The notes beneath the pieces are model-generated. The model ran no database searches, was not told the origin of the DNA, and worked only from the letters and a program-made list of their open reading frames with translations. The position numbers and the translations under genes are program-made. From NCBI RefSeq assembly GCF_900142145.1, contig NZ_FQZV01000004.1:56918-120917 (forward strand): a stretch of 64,000 bases of DNA, in the 5' to 3' direction. Source of the DNA: Geosporobacter subterraneus DSM 17957. GTDB lineage: Bacteria; Bacillota; Clostridia; Peptostreptococcales; Thermotaleaceae. Shown here one piece after another: positions 1-8,225 of this stretch (its first letter is position 1; each line of letters opens with the position of its first letter).

Positions 1-87
1 GGGTTTACGTTTAAGTTTTGCCGGGAGCGACGCCCTCGTGGTTTCGAATACTATCTTAATTAGGATGATGGAAGCGGAGGAGATCAT

Positions 88-831
88 ATGAAGAGCTACA
101 AAGTCTTATGGGAGCTAATAGATGGACTGCTGGATTTTATCTATCCCCGTAATATCGAGTGCATCCTCTGCGGAACGGCGGTCGAAAAGACAGAGAAATA
201 TTCTCTCTGTACTGCATGTAAGTGCCAGATTCATTTTGTAAATAAAGAATGTAAAAAATGCGGAAAACCGCTGGAGGAGATGTATCTTCCGGATACCTGC
301 CATGACTGCATGCTGACCAACCACTTTTTTACAGCCGGATATGCCTGTGTTGCTTACGATGAAGAAATCAAAAAGCTTATATATCGATTGAAATATGGCG
401 GGCAGCGGTATTTGGCCTATCACATGGCAGAGATGATGGCTGCAAAGATCCGGCAGAAAAAACTGGAACAGATAGATTGGATTATCCCTGTACCACTCCA
501 TATCAATAAAAAACGTCAGCGGGGATTCAATCAATCGGAAATCATAGGACAATACATCAGCCGACAAATGGGGTGGCCCCTAGACCGAGAAAACCTGATC
601 AGAATTAAAGATACGGCTACACAGAACAAGCTGTCCAAAGAAGAACGGAAAATCAATATGAAAAACGCTTTCCAAATTTTAGATCCTTCAAAAATTAAGG
701 CTAAGAAAATCCTGTTAATTGACGATATATATACTACAGGAAGTACATTAGACAGCTGCAGTAAGGAATTGCTCCGGGCAGGAGCAAAGGATATTTATGT
801 GATCACCTTTGCAGCGGGAAAGAACCTATAG
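88..831 (+). CDS. comF: ComF family phosphoribosyltransferase-like protein
   Basis: 247 aa. The N-terminal part is a cysteine-rich zinc-binding region (C25, C28, C41, C44, C55, C58, C71, C74). The C-terminal part is a PRTase fold with PVPLH near residue 135, RGFNQSE, and the PRPP loop DDIYTTGST at about 213-220. Bacillus ComFC is needed for uptake of transforming DNA; its exact role is unsettled. GGAGGAG lies just before the ATG. The order comF-yvyF-flgM-flgN-flgK-flgL matches the Bacillus locus, which supports the call. Whether this organism is competent cannot be told from this gene alone, since comF-like genes are widespread. Confidence 0.9.
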   Translation: MKSYKVLWELIDGLLDFIYPRNIECILCGTAVEKTEKYSLCTACKCQIHFVNKECKKCGKPLEEMYLPDTCHDCMLTNHFFTAGYACVAYDEEIKKLIYRLKYGGQRYLAYHMAEMMAAKIRQKKLEQIDWIIPVPLHINKKRQRGFNQSEIIGQYISRQMGWPLDRENLIRIKDTATQNKLSKEERKINMKNAFQILDPSKIKAKKILLIDDIYTTGSTLDSCSKELLRAGAKDIYVITFAAGKNL

Positions 832-926
832 GTAATGTTAAAACGATGAACAAACAAGTTGTTGTGTAGAGGAAGGTTTTGTGTCTGACAGAAAAGCAGG
901 CATTTAATGACCTGCGATAAAGGGTA

Positions 927-949
927 GGGATCGACGCCCTCGCCGTTCC
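927..949. repeat. Interspersed GGAACG-type palindrome
   Basis: A short GC-rich inverted repeat between comF and yvyF. Its relatives lie at 2459-2479, 15673-15694, 36714-36735, 36761-36782 and 60857-60878. The shared pattern is GGAAC(G/A)(G/A)C, a six-base loop, then the complement ending GTTCC. All copies are intergenic. A half-matching fragment is also visible near position 25. The function is unknown; it could be a hairpin in the transcript or a small non-autonomous repeat. Confidence 0.6.
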
Positions 950-1014
950 GATATAGTTGTGTAATATTTTTAAATATATATAATGTACAATATATACATA
1001 AAGGAGGGCATATC

Positions 1015-1425
1015 ATGGCAGATATTAGAAACTGCATTAAATGCGGGCGGATTTTTCAATATGACGGCTTTAATAAAAAATGCGATCGATGCAGGAAAGA
1101 TGAAGAGGAAGATTTTAAAAAAGTAAAGGAATACCTTTATGATAATCCCGGAGCTACTATCACAGAGGTTTCTGAGGAAACCGGTGTGGAAGAAGATCTT
1201 ATTTTGAAATATCTAAGACAGGGAAGGCTTGAAATTACCTCAGAAGGAGGCTCTTTGGTACTGGACTGTGAAAGATGCGGCAGAGCAATCCGAACAGGAA
1301 AATTTTGTGATCAATGTGCTGAGGAAATGGCTAGAGAGTTAAAAGGGGCATTTAAGCCAAAAGAAAAGGAAAAACAAACTGTCGTAAACAAGATGTTTAT
1401 ATCCGATATGAGAAAGAGAAGATAA
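1015..1425 (+). CDS. yvyF: YvyF-like flagellar-operon protein (TIGR03826 type)
   Basis: 136 aa. The N-terminal zinc-ribbon-like segment has CIKC and CDRC, and the second half has CERC and CDQC, giving two possible metal sites. A helix-turn-helix-like middle (GATITEVSEETGVEEDLILK) lies between them. It sits between comF and flgM, the usual place for this family in Firmicutes. The B. subtilis protein is linked to flagellar gene control, but its biochemical role is not firmly known. AAAGGAGGG precedes the ATG. Family membership is well supported by context and cysteine layout; function is inference. Confidence 0.85.
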   Translation: MADIRNCIKCGRIFQYDGFNKKCDRCRKDEEEDFKKVKEYLYDNPGATITEVSEETGVEEDLILKYLRQGRLEITSEGGSLVLDCERCGRAIRTGKFCDQCAEEMARELKGAFKPKEKEKQTVVNKMFISDMRKRR

Positions 1426-1439
1426 TATTATAAAAAGTG

Positions 1440-1466
1440 TAAAGGAATCCTCTATCGTTGCCGATA
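1440..1466 (+). promoter_or_regulatory. Sigma-D (sigma-28) type promoter before flgM
   Basis: TAAA at 1440-1443, a 16-base spacer, then GCCGATA at 1460-1466. This fits the flagellar sigma consensus TAAA-N15/16-GCCGATAW. It lies about 40 bases ahead of the flgM start, so flgM and the genes after it can be expressed late as well as by read-through from comF. Confidence 0.75.
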
Positions 1467-1503
1467 CTATGGATAGAATAGTGGTAATGATGGGGGTGTT
1501 TTT

Positions 1504-1779
1504 ATGAAAATCACAAATAATCCAAATATACAAAAGGTGTTAAATGTATACCGAAAGAACACAGAGGGTGTCAGCAAAAGCGGAAGAACAGTACGAGAAA
1601 AGGATAAGGTAGAGATTTCCGAGCAGGCTAGAGCCTTTCAGGTGGCATACAATGCCTATAAAAAGCTGCCGGAGATAAGAGCTGATAAAGTAGAGGATAT
1701 CACGAGAAAAATACAATCGGGCAATTATAATCCTTCAGCAGAGGAAATCGTCGAGAGTATGTTTGATAAGAAAATATAA
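1504..1779 (+). CDS. flgM: Anti-sigma-28 factor FlgM
   Basis: 91 aa, the usual FlgM length. FlgM binds the flagellar sigma factor SigD/FliA and keeps it inactive until the hook-basal body is finished and FlgM is exported. The C-terminal half carries the family signature: DKVEISEQARAFQ, then an IRADKVEDI helix and IQSGNYNPSAEEIVESM. The gene lies 37 bases before flgN and has its own sigma-D-type promoter, giving the expected feedback loop. Confidence 0.92.
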   Translation: MKITNNPNIQKVLNVYRKNTEGVSKSGRTVREKDKVEISEQARAFQVAYNAYKKLPEIRADKVEDITRKIQSGNYNPSAEEIVESMFDKKI

Positions 1780-1816
1780 CTAAAGGGTTAGAGATTTCCT
1801 GAAAAGGAGGAACAGT

Positions 1817-2314
1817 ATGTCCAAGTCTGTGGAGCAGTTGATCACTGCTTTAAAAAAGGAATATGACATTTATCGAGACTATGTAGATATAGCAAAGAAA
1901 AAGAAAGACATTATCATAAAGGGAAACATTAAAGAGCTAGATCATATTACAGGCCTGGAGCAGGATATGATTTTGAATATGGGCAAGATCGATAAGATAC
2001 GGGCAGCCATCATAGGAAATTTGTTGAATGAGCTGAAGGTAAAGGAGATCGCCAATATTAGTGAGCTGGCGCCTTACTTAGAGGAAGAGGATCGGGTAAA
2101 GGTGCTCAACCTTAAGGATAAATTGGAGAAGGTACTCCAAGAAATTCAGGAGCTGAACGATCTGAACGGCAGACTGATTCAGCAGTCATTAGAATACATT
2201 AATTTCAATTTAAATCTTATGACCAGTGCCAGTACCCAGGGTACCACCTATGGAAACCGGGCTGATGAAAAAAACGTAAAGACCAAACCAAATCTATTTG
2301 ATGTAAAGATATAA
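1817..2314 (+). CDS. flgN: Flagellar export chaperone FlgN
   Basis: 165 aa, almost wholly alpha-helical and charged. The N-terminal pattern SVEQLITALKKEYDIYRDYV is typical of the FlgN/FliT/PilZ-like chaperone family. FlgN holds the hook-filament junction proteins FlgK and FlgL in the cytosol before export. It is placed directly before flgK, and GAAAAGGAGGAAC precedes the ATG. A second protein of the same broad family is encoded after fliS at 15146. Confidence 0.85.
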   Translation: MSKSVEQLITALKKEYDIYRDYVDIAKKKKDIIIKGNIKELDHITGLEQDMILNMGKIDKIRAAIIGNLLNELKVKEIANISELAPYLEEEDRVKVLNLKDKLEKVLQEIQELNDLNGRLIQQSLEYINFNLNLMTSASTQGTTYGNRADEKNVKTKPNLFDVKI

Positions 2315-2458
2315 GTTCTGTTAGATACTGTATGTTATTATCAATAAGTAATTCTTTTAGATGTCATCCTGAGTGCAGCGAAGGATCTTAAGCAGAAGAA
2401 ACAGGATATAGAAGTTCTAAAATACACGCATAGATATGGATGTAGAAGTTTATTCAGC

Positions 2459-2479
2459 GGAACGGCCCTGTGCCGTTCC
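2459..2479. repeat. Interspersed GGAACG-type palindrome
   Basis: Inverted repeat in the 230-base flgN-flgK gap; the pairing extends outwards as ATTCAG and CTGAAT (about 2452-2486). The same gap holds one arm of another common repeat at about 2361-2393 (TGTCATCCTGAG then GAAGGATCT). That arm recurs in the elements at 18249, 29788 and 32152. Confidence 0.6.
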
Positions 2480-2544
2480 ACTGAATAATAGATTTCTCAC
2501 TCACACATCTAAAACAGAAGCAAAATATAAGGTGGGATAAGCAG

Positions 2545-4158
2545 ATGTCAACTTTTTTTGGATTTAATATCGCCCGTTCGGGACTCTTTGCCAGTCAAAG
2601 GGCCCTAAATGTTACTAGTCATAACATCGCTAATGCCAATACACCGGGCTATACAAGACAGAGGCTGGAACAACAAGCATCTAGGCCGATGATTCTGCCT
2701 AATGGCAAAGGAATGTTGGGCACTGGCGTAGATACCATCCATATACGAAATATCCGGGACCAGTTTTTAGATCTTAAGTTTAGAAGTGAAAACCAGGCCT
2801 TTGGAGAGTGGGATACCCGAGCAGACATACTACAGAATATTGAAGCCATCATGAATGAGCCTTCTACCTCTGGAATACGTACGGTAATGGACCAATTTTT
2901 CTCATCTCTACAAGAATTAAGCACGAAGCCGGAAAACTTAACAGTACGTGCTCTGGTTAGAGAACGGGGTATTGCTTTAGCAAAGACCATTAATCAGATG
3001 GGCTATCAACTTGAAAAAATGCAAAGCGATCTGGATTTTAGCGTAAGTACTACTGTTGGAGAAATCAATGGCTATGCAGCCCAGATTGCAGATTTGAATA
3101 AGCAGATTTATAACTATGAGCTCGACGGCAACAATGCCAATGATCTTCGTGACCAAAGAAACCTTCTTTTAGATAAGTTATCTCAATTGATCAACATCGA
3201 TGCCTTTGAGGACAACCAAGGCCGGATGCACGTATTGGTTTCAGGTAAATCCTTAGTTTCCCATTATAGATATTCAGAGTTAGGGACTGTGCCAAGAACT
3301 GAGAAAAAGAATAATTCGGATCTAGGGGGGCTTAGTGATGTTGTATGGAAGGATGGCTCCACTTTTACGATCCAAGGGGGAAAACTAAAGGGACTGCTGG
3401 ACGCTCGGGACAATGCAGAGGGCGGCACAAAAGGGGTACCCTATTATATGGAGCAGCTGAATCTGTTTGCCAAGACCTTTGCTGCCCATGTAAACATGGC
3501 CCATCGTAGCGGCTATGGTCTTGACGGCAGTACCGGAAATGACTTTTTTCATATGGGAGAGAATCAATTCCACGATATTTCTACTCACTTTGCAGGAAAA
3601 AGTGAAAACGAAATTCAGGAATTAATCAAGAGCATTGAGAAAGGCGGATCCAGCAGTTTAGCTGCTCTAGGCATTGCCACATCTTTAGCTTATGAAAATC
3701 TTTCTGTAGTGAAAATGGATGGTAAGTATTTTATTACGCCTAAGGTTACAGCTACGACTTTAAAGATTTCCGATAAGATTGATCAGGATCTCAATAAAAT
3801 TGCAGCCAGCAGCACCTATGCCGGACTTCCTGGAGATGGAAGTAATGCCCTAAATATCAATCTGCTCAAAAATAATACAGGAATGTTTGACTGGGGGAAA
3901 CCAGAGGATTTTATGAAATCGCTGATTTCAAACCTGGGGGTAGATACCCAGCAGGCTATACGCTTTGCCAACAACCAGCAGGTATTATTAGATCAAGTTG
4001 AATATAAACGGCAGTCCATATCAGGAGTATCCTTAGATGAAGAAATGGCAGATATGGTAAAATTCCAGCATGCATACAATGCCAACGCAAGGATGATTAC
4101 GACCATAGATGAAATGATTGATGTGATTGTAAATCGGATGGGATTGGTAGGAAGATAG
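2545..4158 (+). CDS. flgK: Flagellar hook-associated protein 1 FlgK
   Basis: 537 aa. FlgK is the first junction protein between hook and filament. The N-terminus (FGFNIARSGLFASQRALNVT then SHNIANANTPGYTRQR) is the conserved rod/hook domain, and residues 505-535 hold the matching C-terminal coiled segment (VSLDEEMADMVKFQHAYNANAR). The product is exported by the flagellar type III system and needs no signal peptide. AAGGTGGG precedes the ATG. The next flagellar gene, flgL, is separated from it by a cassette carrying an unrelated four-helix-bundle gene. Confidence 0.95.
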   Translation: MSTFFGFNIARSGLFASQRALNVTSHNIANANTPGYTRQRLEQQASRPMILPNGKGMLGTGVDTIHIRNIRDQFLDLKFRSENQAFGEWDTRADILQNIEAIMNEPSTSGIRTVMDQFFSSLQELSTKPENLTVRALVRERGIALAKTINQMGYQLEKMQSDLDFSVSTTVGEINGYAAQIADLNKQIYNYELDGNNANDLRDQRNLLLDKLSQLINIDAFEDNQGRMHVLVSGKSLVSHYRYSELGTVPRTEKKNNSDLGGLSDVVWKDGSTFTIQGGKLKGLLDARDNAEGGTKGVPYYMEQLNLFAKTFAAHVNMAHRSGYGLDGSTGNDFFHMGENQFHDISTHFAGKSENEIQELIKSIEKGGSSSLAALGIATSLAYENLSVVKMDGKYFITPKVTATTLKISDKIDQDLNKIAASSTYAGLPGDGSNALNINLLKNNTGMFDWGKPEDFMKSLISNLGVDTQQAIRFANNQQVLLDQVEYKRQSISGVSLDEEMADMVKFQHAYNANARMITTIDEMIDVIVNRMGLVGR

Positions 4159-4160
4159 AA

Positions 4161-4668
4161 TTTTTTGTTGAATGAGAAATGTTGAATGTTGTATGTTAAA
4201 AGCTTGTATCCCCATGTCTAAGGTTGTTAGAAGGTGAAATAAATGGCAAAATTTAAAACCTTTGAAGAAATTGATGCTTGGGTCTACTCTCGGGAACTAG
4301 TGAAAGAGATCTATCAGCTAACTAGAAGTAACAATTTAAGTAGGGATTATGGGTTAAAGGACCAAATTCAACGAGCCTCTGTTTCGATTATGTCTAATAT
4401 TGCTGAGGGCTTTGAACGAAATAGTACGAAAGAATTTATTCGTTTTTTAAATATTGCAAGAGGTTCTAGTGCAGAAGTAAAAAGTCTATTATATGTTTTA
4501 CTAGATTTAGGACATGTTGACCAGCAGACTTTTGGAAAACTTCAAGCCAAGACAGCAAATATATCAAAAACACTGCTAGGTTTAATAAACTATCTAAGAA
4601 GCTATGAACAACGGATAAAATAGGGTTTTTAACATTCAACATACAACCTTCAACCTTCAACATTTTTA
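4161..4668. repeat. Palindromic cassette flanking the four-helix-bundle gene
   Basis: The left arm at about 4161-4200 (GTTGAATG, ATGTTGAATGTTGTATGTT) and the right arm at about 4625-4668 (AACATTCAACATACAAC plus CTTCAAC units) are imperfect inverted repeats. They enclose only the 126-aa four-helix-bundle gene. In RNA the arms could pair into a long stem with the gene in the loop. Arms of the same type without a gene occur at 6340-6438, 25721-25833 and 61803-61962. Confidence 0.65.
4243..4623 (+). CDS. Four-helix-bundle protein (23S rRNA IVS-type, S23/IVP family)
   Basis: 126 aa. The sequence carries the family hallmarks: an aromatic-rich N-terminus (FKTFEEIDAWVYSRELV), then the central DQIQRASVSIMSNIAEGFER and the C-terminal GSSAEVKSLLYVLLDLG. 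Relatives are often encoded inside intervening sequences of 23S rRNA or in small intergenic cassettes; the molecular role is unknown. It reads with flgK and flgL but has no known flagellar link. The inverted-repeat arms on both sides suggest it came in as a unit. Family confidence is high. Confidence 0.88.
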   Translation: MAKFKTFEEIDAWVYSRELVKEIYQLTRSNNLSRDYGLKDQIQRASVSIMSNIAEGFERNSTKEFIRFLNIARGSSAEVKSLLYVLLDLGHVDQQTFGKLQAKTANISKTLLGLINYLRSYEQRIK

Positions 4669-4688
4669 CGAACGGAGTGAGTAAAAAA

Positions 4689-6335
4689 ATGCGCATAACT
4701 AATTCAATGATGGTCAGCACCATGATGCGAAATTTAAATAATAACTTAAATAGAATGGATAAGATTCAAATGCAGATGGCTACTGGAAAAAGAATCAATA
4801 AACCTTCCGATGATCCTGTGGGCATGGCTAAGGTATTGACACTTTCTTCGGATGTAGCAGCCAATGAACAGTATAAAAAGAACGTAGATGAAGCCCTATC
4901 CTGGCTGGAAACTACTGAAATTGCAGTAACCCAATTAAAGGATGTCATGCAGCGGGTGCGTGAGTTAACGGTCCGTGGAGCTACGGGAACATTGGCTCCA
5001 GAGGATAAGCAAGCCATTCAAAAAGAGATTACCCAGCTTAAGGATCAGGTGGTTTCCATCGGAAATTCAACTTATGCAGGCAGATATATCTTTGCAGGCT
5101 TTAATACCATCAATAAGCCTTTTACATTGGAAGAAACTGCTGCAGGAACACAGCTTGTATATAATGGCAGGATGGTTAGTCCTGGGGGAATAGTAGGTGA
5201 AAATATAGCAGAAGCAGACTTTATAAATTTCTTGATTAATCCTAACAACAAAGAATTAACCATGGCCCAAACCACAGACTCTATGATGATCGAGATCGGA
5301 ATGGGAAACTTGATGAATGTCAATATTAATGGACCAGAGTTATTTCAGAAAGGCTTCGGGGGTATATTTGAAACTTTAACGAAGCTTGAAAATGTATTGC
5401 AAGAGAAGGAAAATTACCAGCATGGCTTCGTAGATATGCGTTTTCAAGGTGACTTGGGCACCTTGGATTTAGATAATGCTGCAGGAGATAAAATGTTGCA
5501 GATTAAGATGGGAGAAGATGTATTTACGATCAATTTTCCCCAGCAGACAGACCCATTGACCATAGATCAAATCCAAAAATCCATTGATTCCATTCCTCAT
5601 CTGAAGAAAAATGGTGTAACCATTGCTGCAGATGGTACAATCTCAGCAGATCAGAAATTTACCCTTTTATCCAGTACTTTGAGCAGTAATACTTTTCCTC
5701 TAGAAGCAGATCCTGCCTATGCCCCTCTGCTGATTGGCAAGCGACTGGAGGGATCTATTGAAACCACTACAGGACAAGGTTTGATAGTTAACGGCACCAG
5801 TATACCATTGCATGAGGGGAAAAAATATGATCTCGACAGCAGGACAGGAAAAGAAGAGCTACTAAGGGATATTCGGGCACTGTTGCCATCTCCCTTACAG
5901 GTAGACTTTACTGCAGACAACCGGCTGCAGTTTCGTGATGCACATCAGACCGCAGCGCCCTATGATACCATAGTGATTCAAGATATAGGCGGTTTTCTGA
6001 CAAATCTAGGCTTTACAGATGGACAACAGTCCAAGCAAGCGGATATCAAAACTGAAAAACTAAATACCAGTGCCATGCTGGCAGATCTGGATATCAATAT
6101 GGAAAATATATTGGCCAAGCTTTCAGAGATTGGCGCTAAAACCAATCGTCTGGAATTAGATCAAAGCCGGTTGGAGGATAACATCATTAATTATAAAAAT
6201 CTATTATCTAAAACAGAGGATGCAGATATGGCAGAGGTGATCATGAAGCTGAAGATGGAGGAAAATGTGTATCGAGCGTCTTTATCCTCTGGAGCAAGAA
6301 TCATTCAGCCATCGCTGATAGACTTTTTAAGGTAA
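4689..6335 (+). CDS. flgL: Flagellar hook-associated protein 3 FlgL
   Basis: 548 aa from the ATG at 4689; an in-frame GTG four codons earlier sits inside the CGGAGTGAG ribosome-binding region, so 4689 is preferred. FlgL is the second hook-filament junction protein. The flagellin-like N-terminus (MRITNSMMVSTMMRNLNNN and the GKRINKPSDDPVGMAK motif) and the C-terminal coil (DADMAEVIMKLKMEENVYRA) are clear. The long middle (about residues 190-440) is a variable, surface-exposed region, which makes the protein longer than the roughly 300-aa forms. Confidence 0.94.
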   Translation: MRITNSMMVSTMMRNLNNNLNRMDKIQMQMATGKRINKPSDDPVGMAKVLTLSSDVAANEQYKKNVDEALSWLETTEIAVTQLKDVMQRVRELTVRGATGTLAPEDKQAIQKEITQLKDQVVSIGNSTYAGRYIFAGFNTINKPFTLEETAAGTQLVYNGRMVSPGGIVGENIAEADFINFLINPNNKELTMAQTTDSMMIEIGMGNLMNVNINGPELFQKGFGGIFETLTKLENVLQEKENYQHGFVDMRFQGDLGTLDLDNAAGDKMLQIKMGEDVFTINFPQQTDPLTIDQIQKSIDSIPHLKKNGVTIAADGTISADQKFTLLSSTLSSNTFPLEADPAYAPLLIGKRLEGSIETTTGQGLIVNGTSIPLHEGKKYDLDSRTGKEELLRDIRALLPSPLQVDFTADNRLQFRDAHQTAAPYDTIVIQDIGGFLTNLGFTDGQQSKQADIKTEKLNTSAMLADLDINMENILAKLSEIGAKTNRLELDQSRLEDNIINYKNLLSKTEDADMAEVIMKLKMEENVYRASLSSGARIIQPSLIDFLR

Positions 6336-6339
6336 AGAT

Positions 6340-6438
6340 TGTTGGATGTTGAATGTTGAAGGAGAAATGTTAAAATCTTTTCGACCCGTAGATAGGGTTT
6401 AAACATACAACATTCAACCTTTCTCATTCAACATTTTT
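6340..6438. repeat. Palindromic GTTGAATG-family repeat without a gene
   Basis: The left arm at about 6340-6373 (GTTGGATGTTGAATGTTGAAGG) and the right arm at about 6399-6438 (AACATACAACATTCAACC, CATTCAAC) are inverted with a short spacer between them. This is the same arm type that encloses the four-helix-bundle gene at 4161-4668, so it may be an empty or decayed version. Confidence 0.6.
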
Positions 6439-6471
6439 AATTCTTAATTTTTAATTTACAGAGGTGTTCCC

Positions 6472-7038
6472 ATGGATCTACGTATCACTACCACTCCCGC
6501 ATTAATCGGCATCGACCGTACTCCCGGAGGCTTTGACATACGCCAGCCAAAGGCAGATATGGAACTGAATATAGAGCACCCTAAGGTAGAAATCCATACA
6601 GAGCATGGACAGGTGCGGATTGATCAAAGCCAATGCTTTGCAGAAGCAGGGCTAAAAAGCTACTCCGAGCTGACAATAGACAATGCTGCCTTTGCACGAC
6701 AGAAGGTAATGCAGACTATCGAAAAGATCGTACGGCAGGGAGACCAGCTAATGGCAATTGAAACAGGGGCAGATCCCATACCGGGGCAAGCCGAGGAAAA
6801 TGCCTTTTTATGGGATGATGTGGAGGTAAACTTTGATCTCATTCCCAAAAGCAGACCAAAAATTGATTTTGTGGGAGGCACGGTGGATATACAGGTTAAG
6901 GAAGGACGGGTGAACCTGCAGGTACAAGTCAATAAACCCATTGTTAACTATACCCCAACAAAAATAGATATCTATCTAAGGCAGAAAAATAGCATCCAGA
7001 TAGAGTACGCAGGATCAAAGTTCAACCAGCTTGGTTGA
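6472..7038 (+). CDS. DUF6470 family protein (YviE-like)
   Basis: 188 aa. The N-terminus LRITTTPALIGIDRTPGGFD and the following PKADMELNIEHPKVEIHTE repeat-like beta pattern are typical of YviE-type proteins encoded between flgL and fliW in Firmicutes. The function is not known; the gene position suggests a flagellar accessory role. There is no signal peptide and no membrane segment. GAGGTG precedes the ATG. Confidence 0.8.
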   Translation: MDLRITTTPALIGIDRTPGGFDIRQPKADMELNIEHPKVEIHTEHGQVRIDQSQCFAEAGLKSYSELTIDNAAFARQKVMQTIEKIVRQGDQLMAIETGADPIPGQAEENAFLWDDVEVNFDLIPKSRPKIDFVGGTVDIQVKEGRVNLQVQVNKPIVNYTPTKIDIYLRQKNSIQIEYAGSKFNQLG

Positions 7039-7219
7039 GCTTTTGTATTAGATAGAAGAATAAGCAGCGAGGGCTTTGAAACAAGCTGGGTGAATTGATG
7101 GTTTTAATTCATAATAATCTACAAATATGAAAAACCTACAAAACTCGGCTAACATAATAATTGAAAAACAACATAATCCATAAGCATCATTATTTCAATT
7201 AAGGAACGGAGGAAATTCT

Positions 7220-7669
7220 ATGAAGCTTCAAACAAAGCATTTTGGAGAAATAGATATTGAAGTAGAAAAAATTATTACCTTTGAAGAGGGTTTGCCGGGA
7301 TTTGAACACATCAAAAAATATATTCTGATCCCAAACCCAGATTCAGAAAACCCCTTTCAATGGATGCAGGCCATAGATGAACCATGTCTTGCCTTTGTAA
7401 TCACAGATCCTTTTTACTTCAAAGAAGACTATGAATTCGACATACCGGAAAAGGTAGTTCAACAGCTTGAAATTGAGAAGACAGAAGAGGTAGTGGTATA
7501 CAGCATGGCAGTTGTGCCGGAAAATATTGAAGATATCACCATCAACCTACGGGGTCCCTTGGTAGTCAACATTGAAAAAAGAAAAGGGAAACAGCTGCTA
7601 TTAGATGGAGAAGCCTATGCATTAAAATACAAGATATTTCAAAACCTCCCTATAGAGCAGAAAGAATAG
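7220..7669 (+). CDS. fliW: Flagellar assembly factor FliW
   Basis: 149 aa, the usual size. FliW binds flagellin and, when free, binds and blocks CsrA. Conserved features are the start TKHFGEIDIEVEKIITFEEG, then LPGFEHIKKYILI and FVITDPF. It lies 11 bases before csrA, the normal coupling. With the flagellin gene next in line, the partner-switch that matches flagellin translation to export is complete here. AAGGAACGGAGG precedes the ATG. Confidence 0.94.
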   Translation: MKLQTKHFGEIDIEVEKIITFEEGLPGFEHIKKYILIPNPDSENPFQWMQAIDEPCLAFVITDPFYFKEDYEFDIPEKVVQQLEIEKTEEVVVYSMAVVPENIEDITINLRGPLVVNIEKRKGKQLLLDGEAYALKYKIFQNLPIEQKE

Positions 7670-7680
7670 GGGGCAGAGAG

Positions 7681-7908
7681 ATGCTGATATTGACGCGCAA
7701 AAAAGATGAAAGTATTGTAATTGATGATCGCATTGAAGTGAAAGTCATCGGTATCGAGGAAGGAAAAGTAAGACTGGGAATCTCCGCAACAAAGGATGTG
7801 ACCATCCACCGAAAAGAAATTTATCTGGAAATCCAACAGGAGAACAAACAGGCAGCTGTGACCAATGTAGATCTGCAGGATTTATCAAAAATCTTCAAGA
7901 AAAAGTAA
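7681..7908 (+). CDS. csrA: Translational regulator CsrA
   Basis: 75 aa. The start MLILTRKKDESIVIDDRIEV, then KVIGIEEGKVRLGI and HRKEIYLEI are the CsrA core; the RNA-binding residues near R6 and in the VRLGI...HR strand are present. In Bacillus it represses flagellin mRNA by binding GGA motifs around the ribosome-binding site. The flagellin leader here has an AAGGAGGAG site directly before the start, a likely target. Confidence 0.94.
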   Translation: MLILTRKKDESIVIDDRIEVKVIGIEEGKVRLGISATKDVTIHRKEIYLEIQQENKQAAVTNVDLQDLSKIFKKK

Positions 7909-7927
7909 ATAAATTTCAAAAATCTAC

Positions 7928-7955
7928 TAAAGTTCTACAAAAATCTTTCCGATAA
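7928..7955 (+). promoter_or_regulatory. Sigma-D type promoter for flagellin
   Basis: TAAA at 7928-7931, a 16-base spacer, then TCCGATAA at 7948-7955, one base off the GCCGATAA consensus. Transcription would begin near 7962, giving a leader of roughly 260 bases before the flagellin ATG at 8226. The leader carries GTAACCGGTAAC-type and CTTCAAC-type repeats. Confidence 0.72.
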
Positions 7956-8225
7956 TAGGGATGTAGACAAAATCAAAATCCAACTCTGGCGGCCGACAGA
8001 ATTGGATTAAGCAAAAGATTTACATACACGATTGTAGATTTAGATATTTTAATCTTCAATCAAAGGGTTTAAGACTTCTAGGTCTTGCTTTTAACTGGTA
8101 ACCGACAACCAGTAACCGGTAACAAAAGTTTGAAAGGTTGGGTTTTAACCTTCAACCTTCAACATACAACCTTCAACACCCAAACGGCATGGACGCCAAA
8201 AACAAAAATCAAGGAGGAGAAAAAA

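Noticed and set aside
1..87. Gene end before comF
   Set aside because: Only a fragment of the interspersed palindrome family and the comF ribosome site can be seen; no reading frame with support.
4625..4668. CRISPR-like array of CAACATTCAAC units
   Set aside because: The units are short, adjacent and without spacers; they belong to palindromic repeat arms and no cas gene is near.
8085..8225. N-terminal extension of flagellin
   Set aside because: Encoded by leader repeats; flagellin always begins at the MRINNN position, which has its own ribosome site at 8226.
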